Shown here piece after piece: positions 35,519-44,279 of a stretch of DNA of 64,000 nucleotides. Below the pieces are notes generated by a model. It ran no database searches and was not told the DNA's origin. It saw nothing but the letters and a program-made list of their open reading frames with translations. The DNA lies in NCBI GenBank assembly GCA_965199595.1, contig OZ241182.1, positions 372,001 to 436,000 on the forward strand. Direction: 5' to 3'. How positions within the stretch are numbered: the first letter of the stretch is position 1; each line of letters opens with the position of its first letter. Source of the stretch: JBBROS01 sp965199595. GTDB lineage: Bacteria; Pseudomonadota; Alphaproteobacteria; Acetobacterales; Acetobacteraceae. The translations under genes were made by a program, and so were the position numbers.

Positions 35519-36117
35519 TCCAGCTCCCGCAGCGTCGTGAAGCGGAAGATGAATTCCGGGTCTGCCATGGTGCCGCTCTCGGTCACGCCAGTGTCCTTGA
35601 AGCAGTCGGGTCGGCTAGGGATCAGGGTGCCGGAGAACGTGACGAGTTGACCGATGGCAGCGTTGGTCGCGATAGCGAGCACGAGCGTATTGGCCTGGAG
35701 CATGGTCAAGTCGCCCATGTCGGACACGGCATTGGACCAGGTTCTGACCAGCACGCCGTCGCCGATGGCCACGCTCAGCACGCCCGTGCCCTGGTCGGTG
35801 GCAGAGAACGTGTCCACCACACCCACCCAGTTCTGCACCACGGGCGTGGGTTTCGCGGCGCACAAGGCGTTCGCCCGGTTCGTCCGATACGTGCTCGCGT
35901 TGAAGCGACCCCGATGGTCGTTCACGGCCGCAAGGAACTGCCGCTCGTCGGAGGGGCGGCGGTCCACCTGTCCCGCCGTCGCCCCAGTGCCGCCGACCAG
36001 AAAGGCTGCGTCGGTGTCCCTAGGCGGCGTCTGCGCGTCGAAGTAGCCGCCCCCATACAGGAGTGCGGCCACAGCCATGCTGGCGAGGGTTACGGCGCGG
36101 ACAGGTTTGAAGGCCAC
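35515..36117 (-). CDS. Hypothetical exported protein (200 aa)
   Basis: An N-terminal membrane helix or signal (RAVTLASMAVAALLYGGGYF, residues 7-26). The mature part has VQNWVGVVDTFSATDQGTGV and LSVAIGDGVLVRTWSNAV, an OB-fold-like beta pattern, and two cysteines. Function unknown. First gene of a possible pair with the 66-aa membrane protein. No recognised relatives. Confidence 0.6.
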   Translation of the reverse strand: MAFKPVRAVTLASMAVAALLYGGGYFDAQTPPRDTDAAFLVGGTGATAGQVDRRPSDERQFLAAVNDHRGRFNASTYRTNRANALCAAKPTPVVQNWVGVVDTFSATDQGTGVLSVAIGDGVLVRTWSNAVSDMGDLTMLQANTLVLAIATNAAIGQLVTFSGTLIPSRPDCFKDTGVTESGTMADPEFIFRFTTLRELE

Positions 36118-36235
36118 GCGACCTCTGCGTAAACTGTTGGCTCGCGCCTGGCGCTTTCAGTCATTCCTGACCTGCTGGCTCCGAGTGTGGACGTGGTTAA
36201 GGGGGATCGGACTTGATGGGACGGGGGTCATGCGC

Positions 36236-36490
36236 TCACCGCGTCACGCACTCGTATCGCCGCTGCCGGTAGAACGACATCTTCATGACATCCGTGTCTG
36301 GTCCCACGCCGGCAAGCCGAGGAACCGCGCCCTTCGCGGCACAGAACGCCGTCGCTTGGTTCTCGACCTCCTGCAACGGGGCGCTCAGCCCCACGCGGTA
36401 GGTGGCCGCCGTGGGCGTCTGGCTGACGAGTTCGACGTTGCTGGGCGTGCAGGCTGTCAGGGCAAGCAGGGCGATGATCGTCAGGCGCAT
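36236..36490 (-). CDS. Small putative lipoprotein (84 aa)
   Basis: MRLTIIALLALTAC gives a clean lipobox (LTAC, Cys at residue 14) after a short hydrophobic leader. The mature part contains AATYRVGLSAPLQEVENQAT and RRYECVTR. ATG 36490 has GGAGG about 7 nt upstream. Function unknown; likely inner- or outer-membrane anchored. Confidence 0.65.
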   Translation of the reverse strand: MRLTIIALLALTACTPSNVELVSQTPTAATYRVGLSAPLQEVENQATAFCAAKGAVPRLAGVGPDTDVMKMSFYRQRRYECVTR

Positions 36491-36603
36491 GGTATACCTC
36501 CGTTTCGTTTCGGCGACGGTAGCAAGCGTATGCCATGGGGTCACGGGAGCTCATCCTTGCGCGCGCTAATCATCCAGCCTTCGGCGCCCGCCCATCACCC
36601 GCA

Positions 36604-36903
36604 TTACTGCATGTGCGCCTTCTCTTCCTCGGTGATGGCATGCACGCCGTGCTGCTCCAGGAAGTTATGCAGTGAGGTCGCCAGCACCCGCGCGCTTGCG
36701 ATGGGCATGACCATACGCCCAACGGTGACCACGTGCTGCTCCGCCGGCGTGACGGCGTTGTCGAACCGGAGGGATGCGAGCGTCAGCGTGACCACGCCAT
36801 TGCCGATCGAGAAATTCGGCACGTTGCTGACGAACGTCTCCGGGGCGTGGAGGTTTTCCACGATCAGGTGGTTCGATGCTTCCTTCTTGTCGCTCGATTT
36901 CAT
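36604..36903 (-). CDS. Hypothetical DUF3467-like protein (99 aa)
   Basis: Small soluble protein. ETFVSNVPNFSIGNGVVTLT followed by VVTVGRMVMPIASARVLATS and a C-terminal helix LHNFLEQHGVHAITEEEKA recalls DUF3467, a family of about 100 aa of unknown function. The match is by pattern only. Confidence 0.5.
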   Translation of the reverse strand: MKSSDKKEASNHLIVENLHAPETFVSNVPNFSIGNGVVTLTLASLRFDNAVTPAEQHVVTVGRMVMPIASARVLATSLHNFLEQHGVHAITEEEKAHMQ

Positions 36904-37029
36904 GACGAGGGTCCTTTAGCGTGGGTTGGTTCGTGGCAGTGTAGCAGCCGAGAGCTTCGTCCTAGGCGCGCGCTGATTTGCCGAGTGCTGTTGTTGATTG
37001 AAGACGTTGAGCGAATCGCTCCGGATGGC

Positions 37030-37593
37030 TCAGAGCACGCTGGTCCAGTCACGCAGGAAGCTGACGGTCTCGGGGAGGCCTTGTTGCAGCAGACTGGCGA
37101 GGTATTCGTCCACGGACTTGGGCGGCCTCTTCAGACTAAGCCGCACGGTTCGAACTGCGGCGAGGACGTGCCGGTCCAGATCCAAGGCGTGGCGGATGAA
37201 GGCGTCGGGGTGCTGAGCCTTGATGCCATAGGGTGTCAGGGCGCTTGCCGGGAAGTCCCTCAGGTTGGCGGTGACGATCACATCGGCCCTGCCGACAATC
37301 GCGGCGGCAAGAACGTGTCTATCGTTCTCGTCCGGCAGCGTGAGAGATGGGATCAGACCCTCGTAGTCGGTCACCAGGCAGTCTTCGACAGCTTCGTTCA
37401 TCAAACCTGCCGTCCGACGAAGCCGCTCCAGGGTCAGCTCAGGTCGGTTGGCATGGAGATTGATGATCCACTCTTCCTGAATGCGATCGGTCCAGCGGGT
37501 GCGGAACAGGTTCGTGCAGGCAAGCTCGATCAGCAAATCTCGGAGCGGAGCCGGGTAGAGAACACAGGCATCGAAGAGGGCGGTAAAGGCCAC
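37030..37593 (-). CDS. PIN-domain protein (VapC-like toxin)
   Basis: 187 aa PIN-fold ribonuclease. Acidic residues sit where expected: ALFDACVLYPAPLRD (first Asp, residue 8), PDENDRHVLAAAIVGRADVI (the second acidic cluster) and VTANLRDFP (final Asp). PIN toxins cleave RNA. It follows the HTH protein by 3 nt in the same direction, the usual order of antitoxin then toxin. Confidence 0.85.
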   Translation of the reverse strand: MAFTALFDACVLYPAPLRDLLIELACTNLFRTRWTDRIQEEWIINLHANRPELTLERLRRTAGLMNEAVEDCLVTDYEGLIPSLTLPDENDRHVLAAAIVGRADVIVTANLRDFPASALTPYGIKAQHPDAFIRHALDLDRHVLAAVRTVRLSLKRPPKSVDEYLASLLQQGLPETVSFLRDWTSVL

Positions 37594-37596
37594 TTC

Positions 37597-38061
37597 TCAA
37601 TAGCCCATGTCGAGTTCCTGAGCCTCTGCGACCAGTGCTTCCCGCGCTGCCAGGGACCGGGCATCGCGCTGCTTTTTGTAGGCGAGCAGGTCCCGCAACG
37701 TGATTCGTCGGTGCGTACTCGCCATGTGGAATGGCAGCTTGCCTTCCTCCAGCAGCTTCACGACGTAAGGACGCGACACGTTCAGCATGTCGGCAGCCTG
37801 CTGGGTCGTCAGCTCTGCATCGCTCCGAATGACCGAAACATTGCGGCCCTCTGCCAGCTCGACAAGCATCTGCGTCAGCAGGTGCACGGCCGGAGCCGGC
37901 AGCACAAACGACTGCTGATGCTCTGTGCCCGCATCGGCCTGTACATGAACACACCCGCGTCCACTCAGGCGCGCCAGAGCACGGCTCGCCTCGCGAGCGC
38001 TTTCGCGGTCTTCCGGCGTGAACAGGTCGGGCGGCACGGTGGCCAGGGCGGAAATGGTCAT
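37597..38061 (-). CDS. Excisionase-type HTH protein, probable antitoxin of the PIN toxin
   Basis: 154 aa. The HTH_17 motif LTTQQAADMLNVSRPYVVKL and LLEEGKLPFHMASTHRRITL lies at about residues 80-120. ATG 38061 is preferred because AGGAG is 7 nt upstream; three upstream in-frame ATGs have none. Being 3 nt before the PIN gene, it most likely binds both the toxin and its own promoter. Confidence 0.8.
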   Translation of the reverse strand: MTISALATVPPDLFTPEDRESAREASRALARLSGRGCVHVQADAGTEHQQSFVLPAPAVHLLTQMLVELAEGRNVSVIRSDAELTTQQAADMLNVSRPYVVKLLEEGKLPFHMASTHRRITLRDLLAYKKQRDARSLAAREALVAEAQELDMGY

Positions 38062-38213
38062 GGGCATGCTCCTCAGCATGCAGACCATATGCTTTCCCAA
38101 AGCCTAACCGCAATAAACGAAATAGGGAGTATGTGGATCGGCACCACCCAAGAACCCTCTCGGCGCGAGGGTCCTGCCGGTAAGTATCTGATGAGGCCGC
38201 AAGGCAGATCGGG

Positions 38214-39353
38214 TCAGGTCGGCGCTGATGTCGGCACCATCAGTCGAACGACGTCGAGAAGATCCGAACGCAACTTTGCACTCGGTACCGCAAGATCCAC
38301 CGTAACGAACCGGAAGCGGTGCCCCTGGATCATCACTGCTTCGTCCACATGGTGCTTGAGGGCGGGGTAAAGCAGAATGCCCTCGGCATTATCTGCAGCG
38401 ACGTCGCCGAGTCCGGCTTGGGAGCGCAGGTAGGCGTAAAGCTGATACAGGTGACCGCTCTTAAGTCCAAAACCACCATATTGGCGAGCTGTGACAATGT
38501 TGGTGAACTTGGTGTCCAGCACGATGCGCCGCGACGGTCCGTGCTGAAGAATTATATCTGCCGACATGGATGGCAGCAATGCCGCCAAGCCGGGCGTGGA
38601 GGGCCCTTTCTGCCAGTGCAACTGTGCTTGCGGTCGCACCTGCCAACCATCCTCGCCATGAAGTTCATGACGGTAGAGGCCGGCGACGGCCTGCTCGAAG
38701 ATGCGCCGGAGCAAGTGTTCATCGCGGTCGAGCCGGCTCAGCTTGCTGCTGCCCGTAGTCTCACTGGGCAGCACCAAGTCGAGGGCAAGCTCGGCCACCT
38801 GCACCATGACCCGGTCGTCATCATCGTGCCGGGCAACTTGGTCACGTGACATTTCGGCGCGCGAAGGCCGGACACCCGACACGCCGGCCTGATAGAGGTC
38901 TCGGGCAAGGCGAGCGCAATCAAATGCAACTTGGCGATCGGTAACCCTGTGCCGCATCGACTCCAGCGCGACGCGGACCAAACGATTGCGCGGGGTGTCA
39001 TGCGTTAGTTCCTCGAAGCGGCAGGCGATCTGCCCGCGTTGCAGCAGGAGCTCGGTTTCCGTTCGCAGCCAGTCGATGCGACCCCGTACCCTGGAAAGAA
39101 CATCTTCCCGCACGCGGTAACCGCGCGACAGGCTGCGGCGGAGCCGACGCTCCACCAGACTGGCCAGCAGGCGCCCCAAGATGTCAGGCAGTTCGGTATC
39201 CTCGTCTGTGGCGGCCTCGATCGGGTCGAGGAAGCGTGCCAGACCAGAAGCGTAGGCGAGAAGCATCCATAGGTTATACACCGGGGTTCCGACGTGGCTG
39301 TGCCAGGTTTCCCCGCGTTCTTCATGTGCCGTTCCGCTCAAGGTAGAGGGCAC
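38214..39353 (-). CDS. mcrC: McrC-family endonuclease subunit of McrBC restriction system
   Basis: 379 aa. McrC nuclease subunit of a modification-dependent (type IV) restriction system. N-terminal PVYNLWMLLAYASGLARF and RLRRSLSRGYRVREDVLSRV are typical. The PD-(D/E)xK site is SADIILQ...IVLDTKFTNI (about residues 285-305). It follows mcrB by 3 nt. It would be inactive without a functional McrB motor, and mcrB is frameshifted here. Confidence 0.9.
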   Translation of the reverse strand: MPSTLSGTAHEERGETWHSHVGTPVYNLWMLLAYASGLARFLDPIEAATDEDTELPDILGRLLASLVERRLRRSLSRGYRVREDVLSRVRGRIDWLRTETELLLQRGQIACRFEELTHDTPRNRLVRVALESMRHRVTDRQVAFDCARLARDLYQAGVSGVRPSRAEMSRDQVARHDDDDRVMVQVAELALDLVLPSETTGSSKLSRLDRDEHLLRRIFEQAVAGLYRHELHGEDGWQVRPQAQLHWQKGPSTPGLAALLPSMSADIILQHGPSRRIVLDTKFTNIVTARQYGGFGLKSGHLYQLYAYLRSQAGLGDVAADNAEGILLYPALKHHVDEAVMIQGHRFRFVTVDLAVPSAKLRSDLLDVVRLMVPTSAPT

Positions 39354-39356
39354 GCG

Positions 39357-41547
39357 CTAGAAGCCTTCCTGAAGTATAGCGATCTGACTCTTCGCTTCCT
39401 CTGGGCGGTCATACCAGTATTCTTCCAGCAACGGCGCCACTTCGGCCCGCACCACATCGCGATACCAGTCGGCCCAATGCGTATCCGACGGACCCGGCGC
39501 GCCAAGGGGCGTGACGAAGCTGTGTCCGATCTGGAACTGCTCTCCGAGTGTCTTGTCACCGGCGATCGCAGCATTCACGTCGTGGAAGCGTTCCTGGATC
39601 TTGTCGAGCAACGAAGACGGACAGCCGTAGGCTGAGCTCCACTTTCGCCACGCATCGTTGAGGAGGGGCGACAGCGACATAAAGGCAAAACGTCGACGCA
39701 GGGCCAAGTCGACCAGTGCCAGGGACCGGTCGGCGAGGTTCATGGTGCCGATGATATAGAGGTTGTCCGGAACATACACGTTCTCGTCCGGGTCAGTGGC
39801 GTAGGCGAGACGTAGCGCTTCCTCGGGTCGCCGCTTGCTGTCCTCAATCAGGGTCAGCATCTCGCCGAGGATCTGGGCCGGGTTGCCGCGATTGACTTCC
39901 TCGATGACCAGCACGTGGGGCTGCTCGGAATCCTGACGGGCAGCATGAACGGCCTGGAGGAAAATGCCGTCGACAAGTTGAAGGCCACCAGTCCCATCTG
40001 GCCGCCAGCCGCGCACGAAGTCCTCATAGGAAAGCGATGGCTGGAACTGCACCGCGGTCAAGCGTGCAGTGTCCCGCGTGCCCCATCAGCGCGTAGCCCA
40101 GCCGCTTCGCCAACCAGGTTTTTCCAGTACCTGGTGGGCCCTGCAGAATTAGGTTCTTCTTGCGCCGAAGTAGGGCGACAGCACCCTCGATTTCTTCGGC
40201 GGGAAGAAAGCAACCTTCGTCGACAATTTGGGCGGCACCGTAGATCGCATTCTCGAGAGAGGATGATTCACCTCCTGGTGGAGGCAAATTGAATTCCTGG
40301 ATCCGCCACACACTCTCGAAATCGTCTGGAAGTGCGGCGGCATAGTCCTCACCATCCTCGGTCAGCACCAGCTTGTTGCCAGCTCCAATATCTTCGAGTT
40401 GCACAAATCCGGTGACTTTGGCCCAGGCAACAATGTAGGCGCCAGGCTGGGTCGACGTCCAGGTTGGGACCAAGTCCATGAGGCGTCGGGCCGCCTCCGT
40501 TACACTCAGTTTGCCTGGCTCACGTCGCACCATAAGCAGAAGCTGGCCCATGCCAAAGACCCGACCGACCAATGGAGCTCGGAGCACTGGCACCGGGTCG
40601 GGTGCCGCAAGCATGTCCCGTCCGCGATCGGTCGGGCGGTAGCTGTCGCCGTCTAGGCGAAGCAGACCAAGTCCGCCCATAGCCTGGGAAATTGTGGAGG
40701 CAGCCGAGTTGGCGTTCAGCTGCGGGGCTTCAGACAAGATCGTCTGGATCAGCTCCGGCCGACCAATACCTTGCTCGGCTTCACGCAGCATTGCCATAAG
40801 GACACCGACGTTGTCCTTAAGGCACGCGAGGCCGCGGCGCTGTGCGCTCGCTGGGAGCAGCGACAAAGCCGGTAAGCCGGTAGTTTTAAGATGCGGGACC
40901 TGTACCACCACCGCACCCGTTTCCGAAGGAGCCGCACATTCCTCCCACAGGAACCAGCTGAACATCGCATGCTCGGCCTTCTCTGCGTCAGTGTGTGTCG
41001 CGGAACCAACCGCTTCCCGGATGCACTCGCGCAGCGCCGGGTTCTGGGCAACAAAATCCCCCGGTAGCCGAATGGCACCAAGTGTCCGCTGGAGTGCCCA
41101 GGTACGCCCACTATCCATGAGGCAGGTCATGTCCTCAGGAAACATTGCAGCGAGGAGCCGAACGAGACGCGCCTTGGGCCGACGTCGCGTGTAGCTGGGA
41201 TACACCAGCGAAATTACTTGGTCGTACAGGGCTTGCAGTCGTTCCCCACGCCTGTCCAGCGGCAGCCCTTCTAAGGCCGCCCTGGCGTCCCAAAGGATCG
41301 TGGCAAGGTTTTGATCGGTATACGCACCAACCACCGTGACCGACTGTCCTGGCCCAATGCTGGCAACAGAAGCATCATCCCACAGACGCTGCTGAAAGGC
41401 AGCGGTCATCCAAGTCTCTCGGTCGGCTCCGATCACTGCCCGTATTTGATCGGTGTAGTTACGTCGCCATTCAGACCAAGTGCCTTGTAGAAGGTTGGTG
41501 AACTTGCCCCTGAATAAAGACTGGATCTCGTCGATTGAAGGCTGCAA
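39357..41547 (-). pseudogene. mcrB: McrB-family GTPase/AAA+ motor, +1 frameshift
   Basis: Type IV restriction motor, about 730 codons in two frames. The first frame ends LQGPPGTGKTWLAKRLGYAL (Walker A, near residue 470) and then runs to a premature stop. The second begins TAVQFQPSLSYEDFVRGW and holds Walker B VLVIEEVNRGNP and the McrB-specific IIGTMNLADRSLALVDLALR. The frames join if one G is removed from a GGG run (plus-strand CCC at 40073-40075). The N-terminal domain is unusual and not assigned. It is either a real loss-of-function mutation, a phase-variable site or a sequencing indel. Confidence 0.85.
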
Positions 41548-41613
41548 TCTTCACTTCCTACAGGTTAAATTCAGTCGCCGGCAATCAACAGGCTTTGAGA
41601 GAAGCCTAGCCTT

Positions 41614-43524
41614 CTACGGCTTACTCGGCAAAGAATGTTCTAATGCTCGCAGCGTTTCGGCTCGCGCAGTGACGCGCGTAATCAGCGCCGCTGCAAAGGC
41701 GTCGTCCAAATAGCCATCGCAGAAGCGATCGGCGCGGACGCAGGTGGTGAGGATCCAGGCCAAGTCATCGGCAGCGGCGGTTTTCATCGCATCGGGTTCA
41801 TGCATCAGCCGCTGCGCCTCGGGCGTCTCGCGCCACGCTGACCAATCGAGCGAACGCACCCATTCATAGTCGTAGACCATGGCGTAGAACCGTTGTGCCT
41901 CCTCGCTGAGGTGATTGAAGTCCAGCGTGATCATGCCGTCTTCGATCCGGCTCGGCACCTGAGTCGAGAACTCGAAACCCTCTCGCTCGAACACGGGACG
42001 GAAGGCGGCAAGCGCCTCTAGCCGTTCCAGCAAGCTCCACTTCTGCGTCGTTTCAGTCTCATTAAGTTCTGCCTCAGGCCAGCCCGCGTCGAAGAGGTGC
42101 CCGGCCGTGTCCTCCAGCCGCTCGCGCCAAGCCAGTGCTGCGAGCCACGCCGCTGGAATGCCGCTTATGCCATACACCGCTCCTGCCAGTTGGCCGGCGA
42201 TTGCCGCCGTCGTGTCGGCATCATCCCCCAGGTTCGCCGCCAGCAGGACAGCAGAACGGAAGTCCGTGGTGCGTGACACCGCCCAGACTGCTGCCTGCAG
42301 CGAGCGCACCACGTAGCCCGACCCCTCGATGGCATCCCGATGCAGACCGCGCCATCCGCCCTCGATGCTATCGGCTGCCGGACCAGACAGCACCTCGGTG
42401 AGATCGGCGCCAGCGATGGCGTCGGCCAGCATGGTGGCAAAGGCCGCGGAGGCCGCGAGCGTGGCGGGTGAGCCGTGCGTGGTCCGGGTCTGTATTGCGG
42501 CCACGCGCGCCATCTCGGGCCGGTCCCGCCAGTGCCGGATCGCCACCGGGGCCAGTCGCATCAGCGCGCCATTGCCGGAGGCGGCCGGGTCCGTGGTGCC
42601 CGTCAGCGGTTTGCCGGTCCGGCGATACCGCTGCAGCGCGGACCGGGTCTGGTTGCCAATGTCGAAGCAGTGGCCGGTGCAGGAGTAGCTGGCGGTGTCA
42701 TACCAGTCGAGAAATCGCCGCATCAGGTCATCAGCGTCGAGCCCGGCATCTGCGACCAGACTGTCGGCCAGCGCCAGCGCCATGGCGGTGTCGTCGGTCC
42801 ATTGCCCGCGTTTCAGGCAGTGTGGGCCACCCGCCTCCATGTCATCCAGGCGGGCAAACCGTGGCTTGGGTTCGAATTCGATGGCTGCTCCCACCGCATC
42901 ACCAACAGCCAGTCCCAGCAGCGCCCCCATTGCCCGGTCCCGAACGGGACGACGGTCACGCGCCGCGGGAGGCAATGCGGCAGGGCGTCCTGCCGCGACC
43001 CAGGCCTCCTGCGCCGCCGTCTCGATTGCACCCGGCCGGGTCGCCCGCAACAAGGCGAGTGCCGTGGCAGCGTCCATGCCGCTCTCCACCAGCAGGCGCG
43101 CCGCAATGCTGCCCGAGCGGCCCAGCCCGCCCTTGCAATGTACCAGCACCCGCCCGCCACGCGCCAGCAGGCCGCGCAGCATCGCTGAACGGGCAGGCCA
43201 GTCTGCCATGAAGGCGGCATCTGGCACCTGGTAGTCGCCGATCGGCCAGTGATGCCATTCCATGTGCCGCCGCCGCACCTCGGCGCCAATCGCCGCGATG
43301 CCGAGCGCATCCAGCTCCTGCGCCTCCACCAGCGTCACCACCACAGCTGCGTTCCAGGCCGCCACGGCATCGAGGTCGGCACCGAGGTCACGACAATGCG
43401 CGGCGCTCAATCCGTCCCGTTGCTGCTTACCGGGTGCGATGGTGAGGCCGATCAGCCCACCGTTTGAGCCGAACGGCACCGCGTCGATGCGGAGCGGATT
43501 GGTGGTGCTGGTCTGTGGGGTCAT
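41614..43524 (-). CDS. Three-domain protein: dual-specificity phosphatase + ADP-ribosylglycohydrolase + DUF6508-like
   Basis: 636 aa. Residues 15-185 form a cysteine phosphatase (CDKN3/DSP-like) with the CX5R loop HCKGGLGRSG, Cys130 and Arg136. Residues 195-500 are a DraG/ARH-type ADP-ribosylglycohydrolase: GALLGLAVGDAVGAAIEF, QWTDDTAMAL (Asp pair 244-245) and ANLGDDADTTAAIAGQLAGA (432-435), all metal-binding motifs intact. The C-terminus (FYAMVYDYEWVRSLDWSAW) resembles DUF6508. It would remove ADP-ribose and act on a phosphate, both cytosolic. The ATG at 43524 is chosen; 90 nt more in frame lies upstream but overlaps the divergent gene. It lies upstream of mcrB on the same strand. Confidence 0.88.
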   Translation of the reverse strand: MTPQTSTTNPLRIDAVPFGSNGGLIGLTIAPGKQQRDGLSAAHCRDLGADLDAVAAWNAAVVVTLVEAQELDALGIAAIGAEVRRRHMEWHHWPIGDYQVPDAAFMADWPARSAMLRGLLARGGRVLVHCKGGLGRSGSIAARLLVESGMDAATALALLRATRPGAIETAAQEAWVAAGRPAALPPAARDRRPVRDRAMGALLGLAVGDAVGAAIEFEPKPRFARLDDMEAGGPHCLKRGQWTDDTAMALALADSLVADAGLDADDLMRRFLDWYDTASYSCTGHCFDIGNQTRSALQRYRRTGKPLTGTTDPAASGNGALMRLAPVAIRHWRDRPEMARVAAIQTRTTHGSPATLAASAAFATMLADAIAGADLTEVLSGPAADSIEGGWRGLHRDAIEGSGYVVRSLQAAVWAVSRTTDFRSAVLLAANLGDDADTTAAIAGQLAGAVYGISGIPAAWLAALAWRERLEDTAGHLFDAGWPEAELNETETTQKWSLLERLEALAAFRPVFEREGFEFSTQVPSRIEDGMITLDFNHLSEEAQRFYAMVYDYEWVRSLDWSAWRETPEAQRLMHEPDAMKTAAADDLAWILTTCVRADRFCDGYLDDAFAAALITRVTARAETLRALEHSLPSKP

Positions 43525-43624
43525 GGCGGCATTCCCGTTGCGTGTTGATGGATGCAGGCTATTCCTGCCGAAGCTGGTTGAGACCCGGCTGTCGGAATTG
43601 TCCGGGCAGAACAAGGAGGCGCGC

Positions 43625-44257
43625 TTGGGTGCGGTCTATGTCGGCATCTACTGGACACTGCCGGTCAACTGGGCCGGGTTCCGCGACCTGCCGCCCGGGG
43701 TCGATGCCGCCGCGGCGGCGAGCCGCACCATCCGCTACCAGCGGGAACGCGTGCAGCAGCACGTCAAAGCCGAAGCTGGCAAGCTGATCGACGAGATCGC
43801 CTTCATGGACACTCGCACCGATCGTGCGACCGACGCAGTGCGCGATGTCCTGCTCCGACATGCCCCGGCCCTGCACACCACACGGCCGACGCTGCTGACG
43901 GTGCGCTTCGACGCAGCGCAGCACTGGCGGCCCAACCCCTTTATCGAGCATGCGGCCGATGAGTTGGAATTGCGTGTGATAAGCCTGCCACCCGATGCCG
44001 TCGTGATCGACGGACAGGAGTTTGACCCGGCCCGCCACTTCACTGCCTGGCGCAGGCGTGACGAGAGCGCCATGGCCAGGTTGCGGCTTGCGGCCGAGGA
44101 AGGGCTGCGAACCGCCCTGGCCGCAACTGCGGCAGGACCAGGACGATGGAGTGTCGTGGCCGAGATGCTGAACGCCGCCGGCACGAAGACCATCCGCGGC
44201 GGTCGCTGGACACCGGAGAACGTCCGCAAGCTCGCGAGCCGGATTACCCAAGCCTGA
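43625..44257 (+). CDS. Serine-recombinase-like protein without a recognisable catalytic motif
   Basis: 210 aa from a TTG start chosen because AAGGAGG lies 5 nt upstream; the earlier in-frame ATG (43523) would overlap the divergent gene's start. Layout follows a resolvase: short strand GAVYVGIYWTLP, then RERVQQHVKAEAGKLIDEI, a middle helix RRRDESAMARLRLAAEEGL, and the C-terminal MLNAAGTKTIRGGRWTPENV typical of the recombinase DNA-binding domain. The catalytic Tyr-x-Arg-x-Ser start and following arginines are not seen. Probably a DNA-binding relative rather than an active recombinase; family unassigned. Confidence 0.55.
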   Translation: MGAVYVGIYWTLPVNWAGFRDLPPGVDAAAAASRTIRYQRERVQQHVKAEAGKLIDEIAFMDTRTDRATDAVRDVLLRHAPALHTTRPTLLTVRFDAAQHWRPNPFIEHAADELELRVISLPPDAVVIDGQEFDPARHFTAWRRRDESAMARLRLAAEEGLRTALAATAAGPGRWSVVAEMLNAAGTKTIRGGRWTPENVRKLASRITQA

Positions 44258-44279
44258 ACGAAGCAATGCTGACATCTGG

